From positions 310,001 to 374,000 of the forward strand of contig NZ_LIVV01000004.1 in the NCBI RefSeq assembly GCF_001905825.1: 64,000 bases of DNA. Reading direction: 5' to 3'. The DNA is from Streptomyces sp. CB02009. Lineage in GTDB: Bacteria; Actinomycetota; Actinomycetes; Streptomycetales; Streptomycetaceae. The first letter of the stretch is position 1. Each line of letters starts with the position of its first letter. This document shows, piece after piece, positions 14,853 to 22,794 of the stretch. The notes under the pieces were generated by a model. The model was given only the letters and a program-made list of their open reading frames with translations. It was not told where the DNA came from and ran no database searches. The position numbers and the translations under genes are program-made.

Positions 14853-16460
14853 ATGGCGGCCACTGGATCCGAGAAGCAGGGGGCGAAGGCGTTCTACGTC
14901 ACGACCCCCATTTACTACGTCAACGACGCTCCTCACCTGGGCCACGCCTATACGACCGTCGCAGGCGACGTGCTCACGCGCTGGCACCGTCAGCGCGGCG
15001 AGAAGGTGTGGTTCCTCACCGGCACGGACGAGCACGGTCAGAAGATCATGCGCACGGCCGAGGCGAACGACGTCACGCCCCAGGCCTGGTGCGACAAGCT
15101 CGTCGAGGAGGCGTGGAAGCCCCTCTGGGAGCACCTGAACATCGCGAACGACGACTTCATCCGCACCACGCAGAAGCGTCACACGGACCGCGTCCAGGAG
15201 TTCGTGCAGGACCTGTACGACAAGGACGAGATCTACAAGGGCGGCTACGAGGGCCCGTACTGCGTGGGCTGCGAGGAGTACAAGCTCCCCGGCGACCTCA
15301 TCGAGGCCGAGGACGGCACCAAGCTGTGCGCCGTCCACAAGAAGCCGGTGGAGATCCTCAAGGAGGAGAACTACTTCTTCAAGCTGAGCGAGTACGGCCC
15401 GAAGCTCCTGGAGTTCTACGAGGCGAACCCGGGCTTCATCCAGCCGGAGTCGGCCCGCAACGAGGTCGTGAACTTCGTCAAGCAGGGCCTGGAGGACCTC
15501 TCCATCTCGCGCTCGACGTTCGACTGGGGCGTCCCGGTGCCGTGGGACGAGAAGCACGTCATCTACGTGTGGATCGACGCGCTGCTCAACTACGCGACGG
15601 CCGTCGGCTACAACGAGAACCCCGAGAAGTTCGACGAGACCTTCCCGGCGAACGTCCACCTCATCGGCAAGGACATCCTGCGCTTCCACGCGGTGATCTG
15701 GCCGGCGATGCTGATGGCGCAGGGCCTGCCCGTCCCGGGCCGGGTCGCGGCCAACGGCTGGCTGATGGTCGGCGGCGAGAAGATGTCGAAGTCGAACCTG
15801 ACGGGCATCAAGCCGCAGGACCTGACCTCGCACTTCGGCGTGGACGCGTACCGCTGGTACTTCCTGCGGGCGATCGCGTTCGGCCAGGACGGCTCGTTCT
15901 CGTGGGAGGACTTCACGGCCCGCTACACGAGCGAGCTGGCGAACGACTACGGCAACCTGGCGTCCCGCGTCGCGGCCATGGTCGGCAAGTACTTCGACGG
16001 CGCGCTGCCGGCCTCGACGGCCGACGGCGACGCGGAGAAGGCGATCCACGAGGGCCTGGCCAAGGCCGTCGCGACGGCCGACGCCAAGATCGGCGAGGAG
16101 CTGGACTTCCAGGCCGGCATCCTGGCGATCTTCGACTTCGTGAAGCAGGTCAACGGCTACATCACGGAGCAGGAGCCGTGGAAGGTCGCGAAGGACGAGT
16201 CGGAGGAGGGCCGGGCCCGCCTGGCGACGATCCTCTACACGGCCGCCGAGTCCCTCCGCGCGGTCGCGGTCCTGCTGAACCCGATCATGCCGGAGACCTC
16301 GCAGGCGCTCTGGGAGTCCCTGGGCGCCGAGGCGTCCCTGGGCACCCTGGCCGCCCAGCCGGTCCAGTCCTCCGCCACGTGGGGCCAGCTCCCCGCGGGC
16401 GCGACGGTGACGAAGGGCGCGGTGCTGTTCCCGCGCCTGGAGGAGCCGAAGAAGGACTGA
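14853..16460 (+). CDS. metG: Methionyl-tRNA synthetase
   Basis: A 535-residue class I aminoacyl-tRNA synthetase that charges tRNA-Met in the cytoplasm. The HIGH-type motif is PHLGHAY (near residue 25) after FYVTTPIYYVNDA, and the KMSKS loop is EKMSKSN (near 309). The connective-peptide zinc knuckle is partial: CVGCEEYKLPGD with a later CAVH. The length matches the short form lacking the C-terminal dimerisation domain. The gene is monocistronic, divergent from the two-component operon and closed by a strong terminator. Confidence 0.95.
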   Translation: MAATGSEKQGAKAFYVTTPIYYVNDAPHLGHAYTTVAGDVLTRWHRQRGEKVWFLTGTDEHGQKIMRTAEANDVTPQAWCDKLVEEAWKPLWEHLNIANDDFIRTTQKRHTDRVQEFVQDLYDKDEIYKGGYEGPYCVGCEEYKLPGDLIEAEDGTKLCAVHKKPVEILKEENYFFKLSEYGPKLLEFYEANPGFIQPESARNEVVNFVKQGLEDLSISRSTFDWGVPVPWDEKHVIYVWIDALLNYATAVGYNENPEKFDETFPANVHLIGKDILRFHAVIWPAMLMAQGLPVPGRVAANGWLMVGGEKMSKSNLTGIKPQDLTSHFGVDAYRWYFLRAIAFGQDGSFSWEDFTARYTSELANDYGNLASRVAAMVGKYFDGALPASTADGDAEKAIHEGLAKAVATADAKIGEELDFQAGILAIFDFVKQVNGYITEQEPWKVAKDESEEGRARLATILYTAAESLRAVAVLLNPIMPETSQALWESLGAEASLGTLAAQPVQSSATWGQLPAGATVTKGAVLFPRLEEPKKD

Positions 16461-16470
16461 CGCAACGGCG

Positions 16471-16509
16471 AAGGCCGCCGTCCCCCTCTGCGGGGGGCGG
16501 CGGCCTTTT
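16471..16509. terminator. Bidirectional terminator between metG and the DoxX gene
   Basis: AAGGCCGCCGTCCCCC pairs with the following G-rich arm, ending GGCGGCCTTTT. A 16-bp stem, a short loop and a T-tract lie between two convergent genes. Confidence 0.8.
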
Positions 16510-16521
16510 CGCTGCCCACGG

Positions 16522-16875
16522 TCACCAGGTCAGGGCGAGGGCGGCGACGGCGGGGGCCATGTAGACGAGCGGGAAGGGGGCGTGGCCGTAGGCGCGGGCG
16601 CGAAGCACGGTGATCACGGCCCCGGCGAAGTACAGGATCAGCCCGATCGCGGCGAGGGTCCCGACGACCGGCACGAAGAACCCGACGACGAGCCCGACGG
16701 CCCCGGCGGCTTTGGCGGCCCCGAGCCAGTTCCACCAGGCCTGCGGGACGCCGTACTGGGCGAGGGGCTCGACGACGAACTTCGCCCGGAAGAAGATCGA
16801 GGCTCCGGAGAACCCGGCCATGACCGCGGCGACGGCGGTGACGACGACAGCGGTGGTGGACATCTCGGTGAACAT
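16522..16875 (-). CDS. DoxX family small membrane protein
   Basis: A 117-residue protein with four hydrophobic segments. It contains ASIFFRAKFVVEPLAQYGVPQAWWNWLGAAKAAGAVGL, rearranged here as the DoxX-like pattern of a positively charged loop followed by W-x-W-x-x-A-K. The role of this actinobacterial DoxX-like group is unclear; it is often linked to redox or quinone processes. Start ATG 16875 has GAGGAG ten bases upstream; ATG 16863 is the alternative. Confidence 0.75.
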   Translation of the reverse strand: MFTEMSTTAVVVTAVAAVMAGFSGASIFFRAKFVVEPLAQYGVPQAWWNWLGAAKAAGAVGLVVGFFVPVVGTLAAIGLILYFAGAVITVLRARAYGHAPFPLVYMAPAVAALALTW

Positions 16876-17009
16876 CGCGGGGCTCCTCGTCCGGTGAACG
16901 TCCGCCTCGACCGAGGCGGACACAGCACTGACGGAGCGGGGACGGGAAGTGTGACGGCCCGCGCGAAGAACTCTTCACACGTGTGGGTTACGGAGGCGGG
17001 ATGGCGGGA

Positions 17010-17219
17010 TCAGCCGGCCGTCGCGTACGAGACGAAGCCCGCCCAGGCACCGGGCACGAACGCCAGCTGCGGGCCGTCGAGGCACTTGGAGTCGCGGACG
17101 TGGACGGTGGCGGGGGTGGTGGCGACCTCGATGCAGGAGTCGCCCTCGCTGCCGCTGCTATAGCTGCTCTTGAACCAGACCAGTTCGGAGGCGTCCCCGA
17201 CCGAGGTGTTGCGGATCAT
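17010..17219 (-). CDS. DUF397 family protein
   Basis: A 69-residue protein of the expected family length, with the hallmark WFKSSYSSGSEGDSCIEVA and VHVRDSK. DUF397 proteins are small partners of DUF5753-type XRE regulators and appear to form Streptomyces-specific regulatory or toxin-antitoxin-like units. The start ATG overlaps the TGA of the upstream XRE gene (ATGA), so the two are translationally coupled. Confidence 0.9.
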   Translation of the reverse strand: MIRNTSVGDASELVWFKSSYSSGSEGDSCIEVATTPATVHVRDSKCLDGPQLAFVPGAWAGFVSYATAG

Positions 17220-18091
17220 GTCTCTCCCAGCAGTTGCTCGATGAGGGCCGACGACTCACGGGGGGTGAGAGCCTGAGCCCGGATGATGCCATAGCGCAAC
17301 TCCAGGATATGGAGCTGTTTCCGCTCGGTCACTGGCCGACCGTTGGCCACCACCGGCGAGCGCCCGACCACCGATCCGTCATCGAACTTCAACACCTCGA
17401 TTCCGCCGTCCACTCCGGCGTGCTCCTCGCGGTCCAGCGGCATCACCTGAAGCTCGACGTTCCGCAACTGCCCCACCTCCAGCAGGCGCTCCAGTTGAGG
17501 ACGCCGCAGACTCCGTCCGCCCAGCGGGCGGCGAAGTGTCCACTCCTCCAGAACGAAGCTGATCTCCGGGGCCGGGTCCCGCTGGAAGATGCTCTGCCGT
17601 GCCATCCGACCGGCCGCCATCCGCTCGACCTCGTCCTGCGTGTACGCCGGCCTCCTCATCATCAGCAGCCCACGCGCGTACTCCGGCGTCTGCAAGAGGC
17701 CGTGGATGTTCAGCGGGTCATAGAGCTGAATCTCGACCGCCTTGCCCTCCATCTTCGCCAACGCCCGCACCTTCTTCGGGTACCGGACCTTCGCCACGTC
17801 CTCCTTCATCGCCGAGAGCAGGCCGCCCGCCCCCAGTACCTCGTCCGCCTTGTCCAGGAACTCCGGACGGGGGATCCGCTTGCCGCTCTCGATCTTGTAA
17901 ATGAGGTCCTCGCCGTAGCCGGTGGCCGTTCCCAGCTCGGCGGCCCGCATCCCCACCGACTCCCTCCGCAGCCTCAACTGCCGCCCTACGGTGGCGACCA
18001 CGGCCACGCCCCAGTCGTCGTCCGGGTCGACCTCCCACCCCGGCTCGTCCGCCTCGGTCTTGAGCCGTTGTGCCGCACCATCCACCGACAT
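17216..18091 (-). CDS. XRE family regulator with DUF5753 (WhiJ-like)
   Basis: A 291-residue regulator. The XRE helix-turn-helix lies at about residues 32-90 (LRLRRESVGMRAAELGTATG ... YKIESGKRIPRP). A DUF5753 ligand/partner domain follows (LQTPEYARGLLMM, LRRPLGGR, ELQVMPL). ATG 18091 is preceded by GGGAAGGG. Together with the overlapping DUF397 gene and the divergent ATPase gene it forms the three-part arrangement typical of Streptomyces WhiJ/AbaA-type developmental loci. The divergent promoter carries CCGGACAG repeats that could be its operator. Confidence 0.88.
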   Translation of the reverse strand: MSVDGAAQRLKTEADEPGWEVDPDDDWGVAVVATVGRQLRLRRESVGMRAAELGTATGYGEDLIYKIESGKRIPRPEFLDKADEVLGAGGLLSAMKEDVAKVRYPKKVRALAKMEGKAVEIQLYDPLNIHGLLQTPEYARGLLMMRRPAYTQDEVERMAAGRMARQSIFQRDPAPEISFVLEEWTLRRPLGGRSLRRPQLERLLEVGQLRNVELQVMPLDREEHAGVDGGIEVLKFDDGSVVGRSPVVANGRPVTERKQLHILELRYGIIRAQALTPRESSALIEQLLGET

Positions 18092-18146
18092 ACCGCACCC
18101 TTCCCTCGCCCCTTCGTGGCGCGACGCCCCTACCCGTGAAGAGGGT

Positions 18147-18184
18147 CCGGACAGCCCGGACAGCAGTGGACAAGCTCCGGACAG
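18147..18184. promoter_or_regulatory. CCGGACAG direct repeats (candidate operator)
   Basis: Exact copies lie at 18147-18154, 18156-18163 and 18177-18184, with a partial GGACA at 18168-18172. They are spaced 9 and 21 bases apart in the 154-bp divergent region between the XRE and ATPase genes. Spacing near one and two helical turns suits cooperative repressor binding. Confidence 0.4.
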
Positions 18185-18245
18185 TGGCTCTACGCATCGA
18201 CGTCGTCGCTGTTCACGGTAGCCAGGAGCGGCCACGCTCGGTGAC

Positions 18246-18677
18246 GTGAATCAGCAGAACGTGACGCAAGTCCACACGCCCGCACGCCACTTCAGCGTGC
18301 TCCTGTCCCCCACGCCCCGAGGGGCACGTCTCGCCCGGCTGCTCGCCGTCGCGTGGATGCGGGACCACGACGTCCCGTACGGGCTGACGGAGTCGGCGAC
18401 CCAGGTCGTCGCCGAACTGGCCGCGAACGCGGCGACGCACGGCCGGGTCGGCGGCCGGAGCTTCCGGCTGGCCCTGCTGTCACGGCCGGACACGCTACGG
18501 ATCGAGGTGACGGACACGCGGGGCGAGGATCTCCCGCGCGCCCGACCACACCGCCCCGAGAGCGACTCGGGACGAGGACTGCTCCTGGTCGAGGCACTGG
18601 CCGACCGGTGGGGCGTCGCGCTCGGCCCCGTACCCCGGAAGACCGTATGGGCGGAACTCGACCTGCCACGCCCATGA
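18246..18677 (+). CDS. Anti-sigma-factor-like ATP-binding protein (HATPase_c_2)
   Basis: A 143-residue single-domain GHKL ATPase of the RsbW/SpoIIAB type. The N box is VVAELAANAATHGRVGG, the G1 box IEVTDTRGEDLP and the G2 box SDSGRGLLLVEALADRWGV. Such proteins often act as anti-sigma factors or switch kinases. In Streptomyces, stand-alone copies are found beside XRE/DUF397 pairs, as here, transcribed divergently. GTG 18246 is the first start of the conserved region. Confidence 0.85.
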   Translation: MNQQNVTQVHTPARHFSVLLSPTPRGARLARLLAVAWMRDHDVPYGLTESATQVVAELAANAATHGRVGGRSFRLALLSRPDTLRIEVTDTRGEDLPRARPHRPESDSGRGLLLVEALADRWGVALGPVPRKTVWAELDLPRP

Positions 18678-18978
18678 CCGCGTCTGACCTGCACAAAGGG
18701 CCTGGTCACCGGATCCCGTGATCTCGGTCGCCGGTCGGGTGGACGGCCTCCCAAAGAAACGACCACCGGGGGAAAGAAACCGAACCAAACCCCACCCCTC
18801 CTCCCCGTTCGGACCGGTCTCACTCGCGCGGGTGAATATGCCAACTCAGCTGGCTTTGGGGTGGGTTGCCTGATCTACGCTCTGCCCAACAGACCCGGAC
18901 GCAGACATGCGTCGGCCCTCGCCGGGACGGCAATCCCAATGCGAGGGCCTGACCACCAAGGAAGAGAACAGCTTCCCG
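18678..18978. other. 301-bp non-coding stretch before the winged-helix gene
   Basis: No gene was found. The left part is relatively A/C-rich (AAAGAAACGACC near 18755). The right part holds a strong stem-loop leader (18914-18949) and a purine-rich AAGGAAGAG just before ATG 18979. A weak dyad GCCAACTCAGCTGGC lies near 18839-18853. I could not place a convincing promoter. Confidence 0.5.
18914..18949 (+). promoter_or_regulatory. Structured 5' leader stem-loop
   Basis: GGCCCTCGC (18914-18922) pairs perfectly with GCGAGGGCC (18941-18949). Inside, GGGA pairs with TCCC around a CGGCAA loop. The structure sits 29 bases before ATG 18979 and just upstream of the ribosome site, where a cis-acting RNA or attenuator would be expected. 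Confidence 0.5.
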
Positions 18979-19908
18979 ATGGATAAAGAAAACCGTAGCG
19001 CCCAGGCGCCCGCCCTGTCTGGTGACGGGGCCAAGAACCACCCTTCCCGGGGTACTTCCTGCGGAGTGGTGCACGAGAACACGCATCACTCCACTCACTT
19101 CACGGTGGTCGGCAACCACCTCGCGCAGCACGCGGACCTCTCGCTGACGGCGATCGGACTGGCGACGCACATCCAGTCGCTGCCGGCCGGATCGCCCGTG
19201 GACATCAGGTCGTTGGCCCGGCGCTTCCCGGAAGGCACCACGCGGATCGCCGCCGCCCTGCGCGAGCTGGAGGCCCACGGCTACCTGCGCCGCACCAAGG
19301 AACGCACGGCGGCCGGGCGGGTCGTGACCCGCACGGTCTCCTGCAACCGGCCCGGCCGCACGGGCGGCGGCCCCCGCCGCACGAGCGCCCCGTCGGCCCG
19401 TCCCACCAAGGGGGACGGCCCCCCTCCGAGGCCCGAGGCGGAACCTCCGCCACGACGGCGCGAGCAGCGCGAACCCCGCAGGCGGGCCGCCCTGCCGGCC
19501 GTACCGGAGCCCGTGTACCCGACGCCGGATCTCGTCCAGACGGCGATCGGCGTCCTCTCCGGCCTCCGCCGCACCGATCCGCGGCTGCTGATCTCCGCGA
19601 CGGACGCCGAGCACCTCGCCCCGGGCGTCGCCGCCTGGCTCGAACGCGACCTCACCCCCGAGGACGTACACCGCGCGCTGACCACCGCCCTGCCACCGGA
19701 GCCCCTTCACCGCCCGGCAGCCCTGCTGGCCCACCGCCTGACGGCCCAGCTCCCACCCCTGCCACCGTTCCACGCGGAGAGACCGTCGGCGAGACACCCA
19801 CTCCAGAACTGCGACACCTGCGACCGCGCCTACCGGGGCCCGGAACCGGGCACCTGCGGATCGTGCTCCGACCCGGCGGAATCAGAACCGCGTTCACTGC
19901 TTCTCTGA
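18979..19908 (+). CDS. Helix-turn-helix (winged-helix-like) DNA-binding protein
   Basis: A 309-residue protein. Residues about 35-115 (HSTHFTVVGNHLAQHADLSL ... RIAAALRELEAHGYLRRTKE) match a winged-helix domain common in Streptomyces, sometimes annotated as helix-turn-helix or replication-initiator-like. A basic, Pro/Arg-rich linker follows, then a helical domain. The C-terminus has four cysteines in CDTCDRAYRGPEPGTCGSC, a probable zinc knuckle. ATG 18979 is preferred; ATG 18907 would overlap the leader stem-loop. Its role is unknown. Confidence 0.75.
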   Translation: MDKENRSAQAPALSGDGAKNHPSRGTSCGVVHENTHHSTHFTVVGNHLAQHADLSLTAIGLATHIQSLPAGSPVDIRSLARRFPEGTTRIAAALRELEAHGYLRRTKERTAAGRVVTRTVSCNRPGRTGGGPRRTSAPSARPTKGDGPPPRPEAEPPPRRREQREPRRRAALPAVPEPVYPTPDLVQTAIGVLSGLRRTDPRLLISATDAEHLAPGVAAWLERDLTPEDVHRALTTALPPEPLHRPAALLAHRLTAQLPPLPPFHAERPSARHPLQNCDTCDRAYRGPEPGTCGSCSDPAESEPRSLLL

Positions 19909-20021
19909 GCAGGCGGATGGCTCCCCAGAAGGCGGGGGCCCGAGCCCTGCCAATCCCCGGGACGCCCAACTGGTCTCGTGGAACACTCGGTTGAGACGTA
20001 CCGAATCAAGGAGTCCACGGC

Positions 20022-20744
20022 ATGACGAGCGGTGTCCCCGACGAGCCGGACGCGACAGCGTCCATCCCCGGCCAGCGCGTCCTCGACCGCCTGGACAAGG
20101 CGATCGGCGTCCAGAGCCCGCTCGTGCGCAAGAACATCGCCCGGGCGCGCCAGCGGAATCCGGAGGCGACGCCGGCGGAGGTCATCCGCAGTCTGGAACG
20201 GATGTATGTCAGCGCCCTGACGGGTACCGGCGCCGCCGTCGGGGGAGCCGCGGCCGCACCCGGGGTGGGCACGGGAGTCGCCTTGGCCCTGTCGGCGGGC
20301 GAAGCTCTTTCGTCTCTCGAGCTGAGCGCCCTCTTCGCGCTCTCGCTCGCGGAGGTCCACGGAGTGCCTGTCGACGAGCTCGAACGTCGCCGAACGATCG
20401 TGATGGGCATCATGCTGGGTGGCGGCGGCTCCGCGACCATCGGCAAGGTCGCCGAGCGCACGGGGCAGCACTGGGGTCGTCAGGTCGTCGCCAAGGTACC
20501 CGTCGAGACATTGCGCCAGATCAACAAGATCCTCGGCAAGAACTTCGTCACGAAGTACGGGACCAAGCAGGGAATCATCGTCCTCGGCCGAGTGGCGCCG
20601 TTCGGCATCGGCGCCGTGATCGGCGGTGGCGCCAACGCCGCCCTTGCGGCTCTGGCCGTGCGAGCCGGCCGTCGGGCGTTCGGCCCTCCCCCGACGACGT
20701 GGGAAGAGACGCCGACGTGGGCCGAGGACGAGGACGACGACTGA
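20022..20744 (+). CDS. Hypothetical membrane-associated protein
   Basis: A 240-residue protein with a good AAGGAG site before ATG 20022. A helical N-terminal region (about 15-65) precedes a Gly/Ala-rich hydrophobic stretch (about 67-95) and another near residue 195. The tail is acidic (EDEDDD). The overall pattern is faintly like EcsC-type proteins, but I cannot assign it. It stands alone and ends in a shared terminator with aspS. Confidence 0.65.
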   Translation: MTSGVPDEPDATASIPGQRVLDRLDKAIGVQSPLVRKNIARARQRNPEATPAEVIRSLERMYVSALTGTGAAVGGAAAAPGVGTGVALALSAGEALSSLELSALFALSLAEVHGVPVDELERRRTIVMGIMLGGGGSATIGKVAERTGQHWGRQVVAKVPVETLRQINKILGKNFVTKYGTKQGIIVLGRVAPFGIGAVIGGGANAALAALAVRAGRRAFGPPPTTWEETPTWAEDEDDD

Positions 20745-20757
20745 TCCCGGGTGAACG

Positions 20758-20795
20758 GAAGGGGCCCGGAATCCACGAGGATTCCGGGCCCCTTC
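20758..20795. terminator. Bidirectional terminator between the hypothetical gene and aspS
   Basis: GAAGGGGCCCGGAATCC pairs perfectly with GGATTCCGGGCCCCTTC across a 4-base loop (17-bp stem), between convergent genes. Confidence 0.85.
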
Positions 20796-20814
20796 GGCCG
20801 CTCAAGGCGAGTGA

Positions 20815-22623
20815 CTACCGCGCCGCGTCCGGGTGGACCGCGTCCGTGATGTCGACCGTCTTCTTCTCGACCGGCTTGCGGAGCTGGATGTTCAGCTCGC
20901 GCAGGCGGGACTCGTCCAGCTCCGTCGGGGCTCCCATCAGGAGGTCCTGGCCGTTGCCGTTGAGCGGGAAGGCGATGATCTCTCGGATGTTGGGCTCGTC
21001 CGCGAGGAGCATCACGATGCGGTCGACGCCCGGGGCGATGCCGCCGTGCGGCGGGGCGCCGTACTCGAAGGCGCGGAGCATGCCCGCGAACTCGTGCTCG
21101 ACCGTCTCGCGCGAGTAGCCCGCGATCTCGAAGGCCTTGAACATGATCTCGGGCTCGTGGTTCCGGATCGCGCCGGAGGAGAGCTCGATGCCGTTGCAGA
21201 CGATGTCGTACTGCCAGCCGAGGACGTCCAGCGGGTCCTGGGTCTCCAGGGCCTCCAGGCCGCCCTGCGGCATCGAGAAGGGGTTGTGCGAGAAGTCGAT
21301 CTTGCCGGTCTCCTCGTCCTTCTCGTACATCGGGAAGTCCACGATCCACGCGAAGCGGAAGACGTTCTCCTCGAACTGGCCGGCGCGCTTGGCGGCCTCG
21401 ACCCGGACCGGGCCCATGATCTTGGAGACCTCGTCGAACTCGCCCGCGCCGAAGAAGATCGCGTGGCCGGGCTCCAGGCCGAGGCGCTCGGTGAGGACCT
21501 TGACGTTCTCCTCGGTGAGGAACTTGGCGATCGGGCCGGTGAGGGCGTGGCCCTCGCCGACGCGGACCCAGGCCAGGCCCTTCGCGCCGAGGGAGACGGC
21601 GAAGTCGCCGAGCTGGTCGAAGAACTTGCGCGGCTGGTCGCCCGTGTTCGGGACGGCCAGGGCGCGGACGTGCTTGCCGGCGAAGGCCTTGAACTCCGAG
21701 GCCTCGAAGACGTCGGAGATGTCGACGAGTTCGAGGGAGGTGCGCAGGTCCGGCTTGTCGTTGCCGTACTTCAGCATCGACTCGCGGAACGGGATCCGCG
21801 GGAAGGGGGAGGTGACGTGGCGGCCGCCGCCGAACTCCTCGAAGAGCTCCGTCATGAGCTTCTCGATCGGCTGGAAGACGTCCTCCTGCTCGACGAAGCT
21901 CATCTCGACGTCGAGCTGGTAGAACTCGCCCGGCGAGCGGTCCGCGCGCGCGTCCTCGTCGCGGAAGCAGGGCGCGATCTGGAAGTAGCGGTCGAAGCCG
22001 GAGATCATCAGCAGCTGCTTGAACTGCTGCGGCGCCTGCGGCAGCGCGTAGAACTTGCCCGGGTTCAGACGGGACGGGACGACGAAGTCGCGGGCGCCCT
22101 CGGGGGAGGTCGCGGCGAGGATCGGGGTCGCCATCTCGTTGAAGCCGAGGGCCACCATCTTGGAGCGGATGGAGGCGATGACGGCGGAGCGCAACATGAT
22201 GTTGCGGTGCATGCGCTCGCGGCGCAGGTCGAGGAAGCGGTACTCCAGGCGCCGCTCCTCGTTGACGCCGTCGTCGGCGTTGATGGTGAAGGGGATCTGC
22301 TTCGCGGCACCCAGGACCTCGACCGTGGCGGCCTCGATCTCGATCTCGCCGGTGGCGAGCTCCGGGTTGACGTTGTCCGCGCCGCGGGAGACGACCTTGC
22401 CGTCCACGCGGACGACGGTCTCCTTCGTCAGCTTGTCGAGGACCTCGGCGGCGGCGGTGCCGGGCCGGGCGACGAGCTGCGTGATGCCGTAGTGGTCGCG
22501 CAGATCGATGAAGAGGATGCCGCCCAGGTCGCGCCGATTGTGCAGCCAGCCGCTCAGCCGGACGTCGGTGCCGACGTCAGAGGCGCGGAGCTCGCCGCAG
22601 GTGTGGGACCTGTACCGATGCAT
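20815..22623 (-). CDS. aspS: Aspartyl-tRNA synthetase
   Basis: A 602-residue class II synthetase of the bacterial type. An N-terminal OB-fold anticodon domain (LSGWLHNRRDLGGILFIDLRD rearranged over residues 24-45) precedes the catalytic core. Motif 2 reads FRDEDARADRSPGEFYQLD and motif 3 reads GVDRIVMLLADEPNIREIIAFP. The bacterial GAD insertion domain lies between. It charges tRNA-Asp. ATG 22623 begins MHRYRSHTCGELR, the standard N-terminus. It is divergent from the PP2C gene. Confidence 0.95.
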   Translation of the reverse strand: MHRYRSHTCGELRASDVGTDVRLSGWLHNRRDLGGILFIDLRDHYGITQLVARPGTAAAEVLDKLTKETVVRVDGKVVSRGADNVNPELATGEIEIEAATVEVLGAAKQIPFTINADDGVNEERRLEYRFLDLRRERMHRNIMLRSAVIASIRSKMVALGFNEMATPILAATSPEGARDFVVPSRLNPGKFYALPQAPQQFKQLLMISGFDRYFQIAPCFRDEDARADRSPGEFYQLDVEMSFVEQEDVFQPIEKLMTELFEEFGGGRHVTSPFPRIPFRESMLKYGNDKPDLRTSLELVDISDVFEASEFKAFAGKHVRALAVPNTGDQPRKFFDQLGDFAVSLGAKGLAWVRVGEGHALTGPIAKFLTEENVKVLTERLGLEPGHAIFFGAGEFDEVSKIMGPVRVEAAKRAGQFEENVFRFAWIVDFPMYEKDEETGKIDFSHNPFSMPQGGLEALETQDPLDVLGWQYDIVCNGIELSSGAIRNHEPEIMFKAFEIAGYSRETVEHEFAGMLRAFEYGAPPHGGIAPGVDRIVMLLADEPNIREIIAFPLNGNGQDLLMGAPTELDESRLRELNIQLRKPVEKKTVDITDAVHPDAAR

Positions 22624-22678
22624 CGTCGTTCATCCAGTCTTCGGGATCTGTGGTCGTGGGGCGCCGCCCTGTGGCCCC

Positions 22679-22696
22679 TGTCACAGATGTCACAGG
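22679..22696. repeat. Direct repeat TGTCACAGA-TGTCACAGG in the aspS/PP2C divergent region
   Basis: Two adjacent 9-mers share TGTCACAG, flanked by CC and GG. The core TGTCACAGATG recurs at 31601-31611 upstream of the acyl-CoA dehydrogenase gene. Significance is unknown. Confidence 0.3.
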
Positions 22697-22794
22697 ACAC
22701 GCGGGCAGACCCACCCAGAGTACCGGCCGGGCCAAGATCGGTTTTCGAATACGCTCAGTGGCGATCTGCTGTCCGATATTCATAAAGTGGGGCA

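Noticed and set aside
18907..18978. N-terminal extension of the winged-helix protein from ATG 18907
   Set aside because: It overlaps a perfect RNA stem, lacks a ribosome site, and the homologous domain begins later. Kept only as an alternative.
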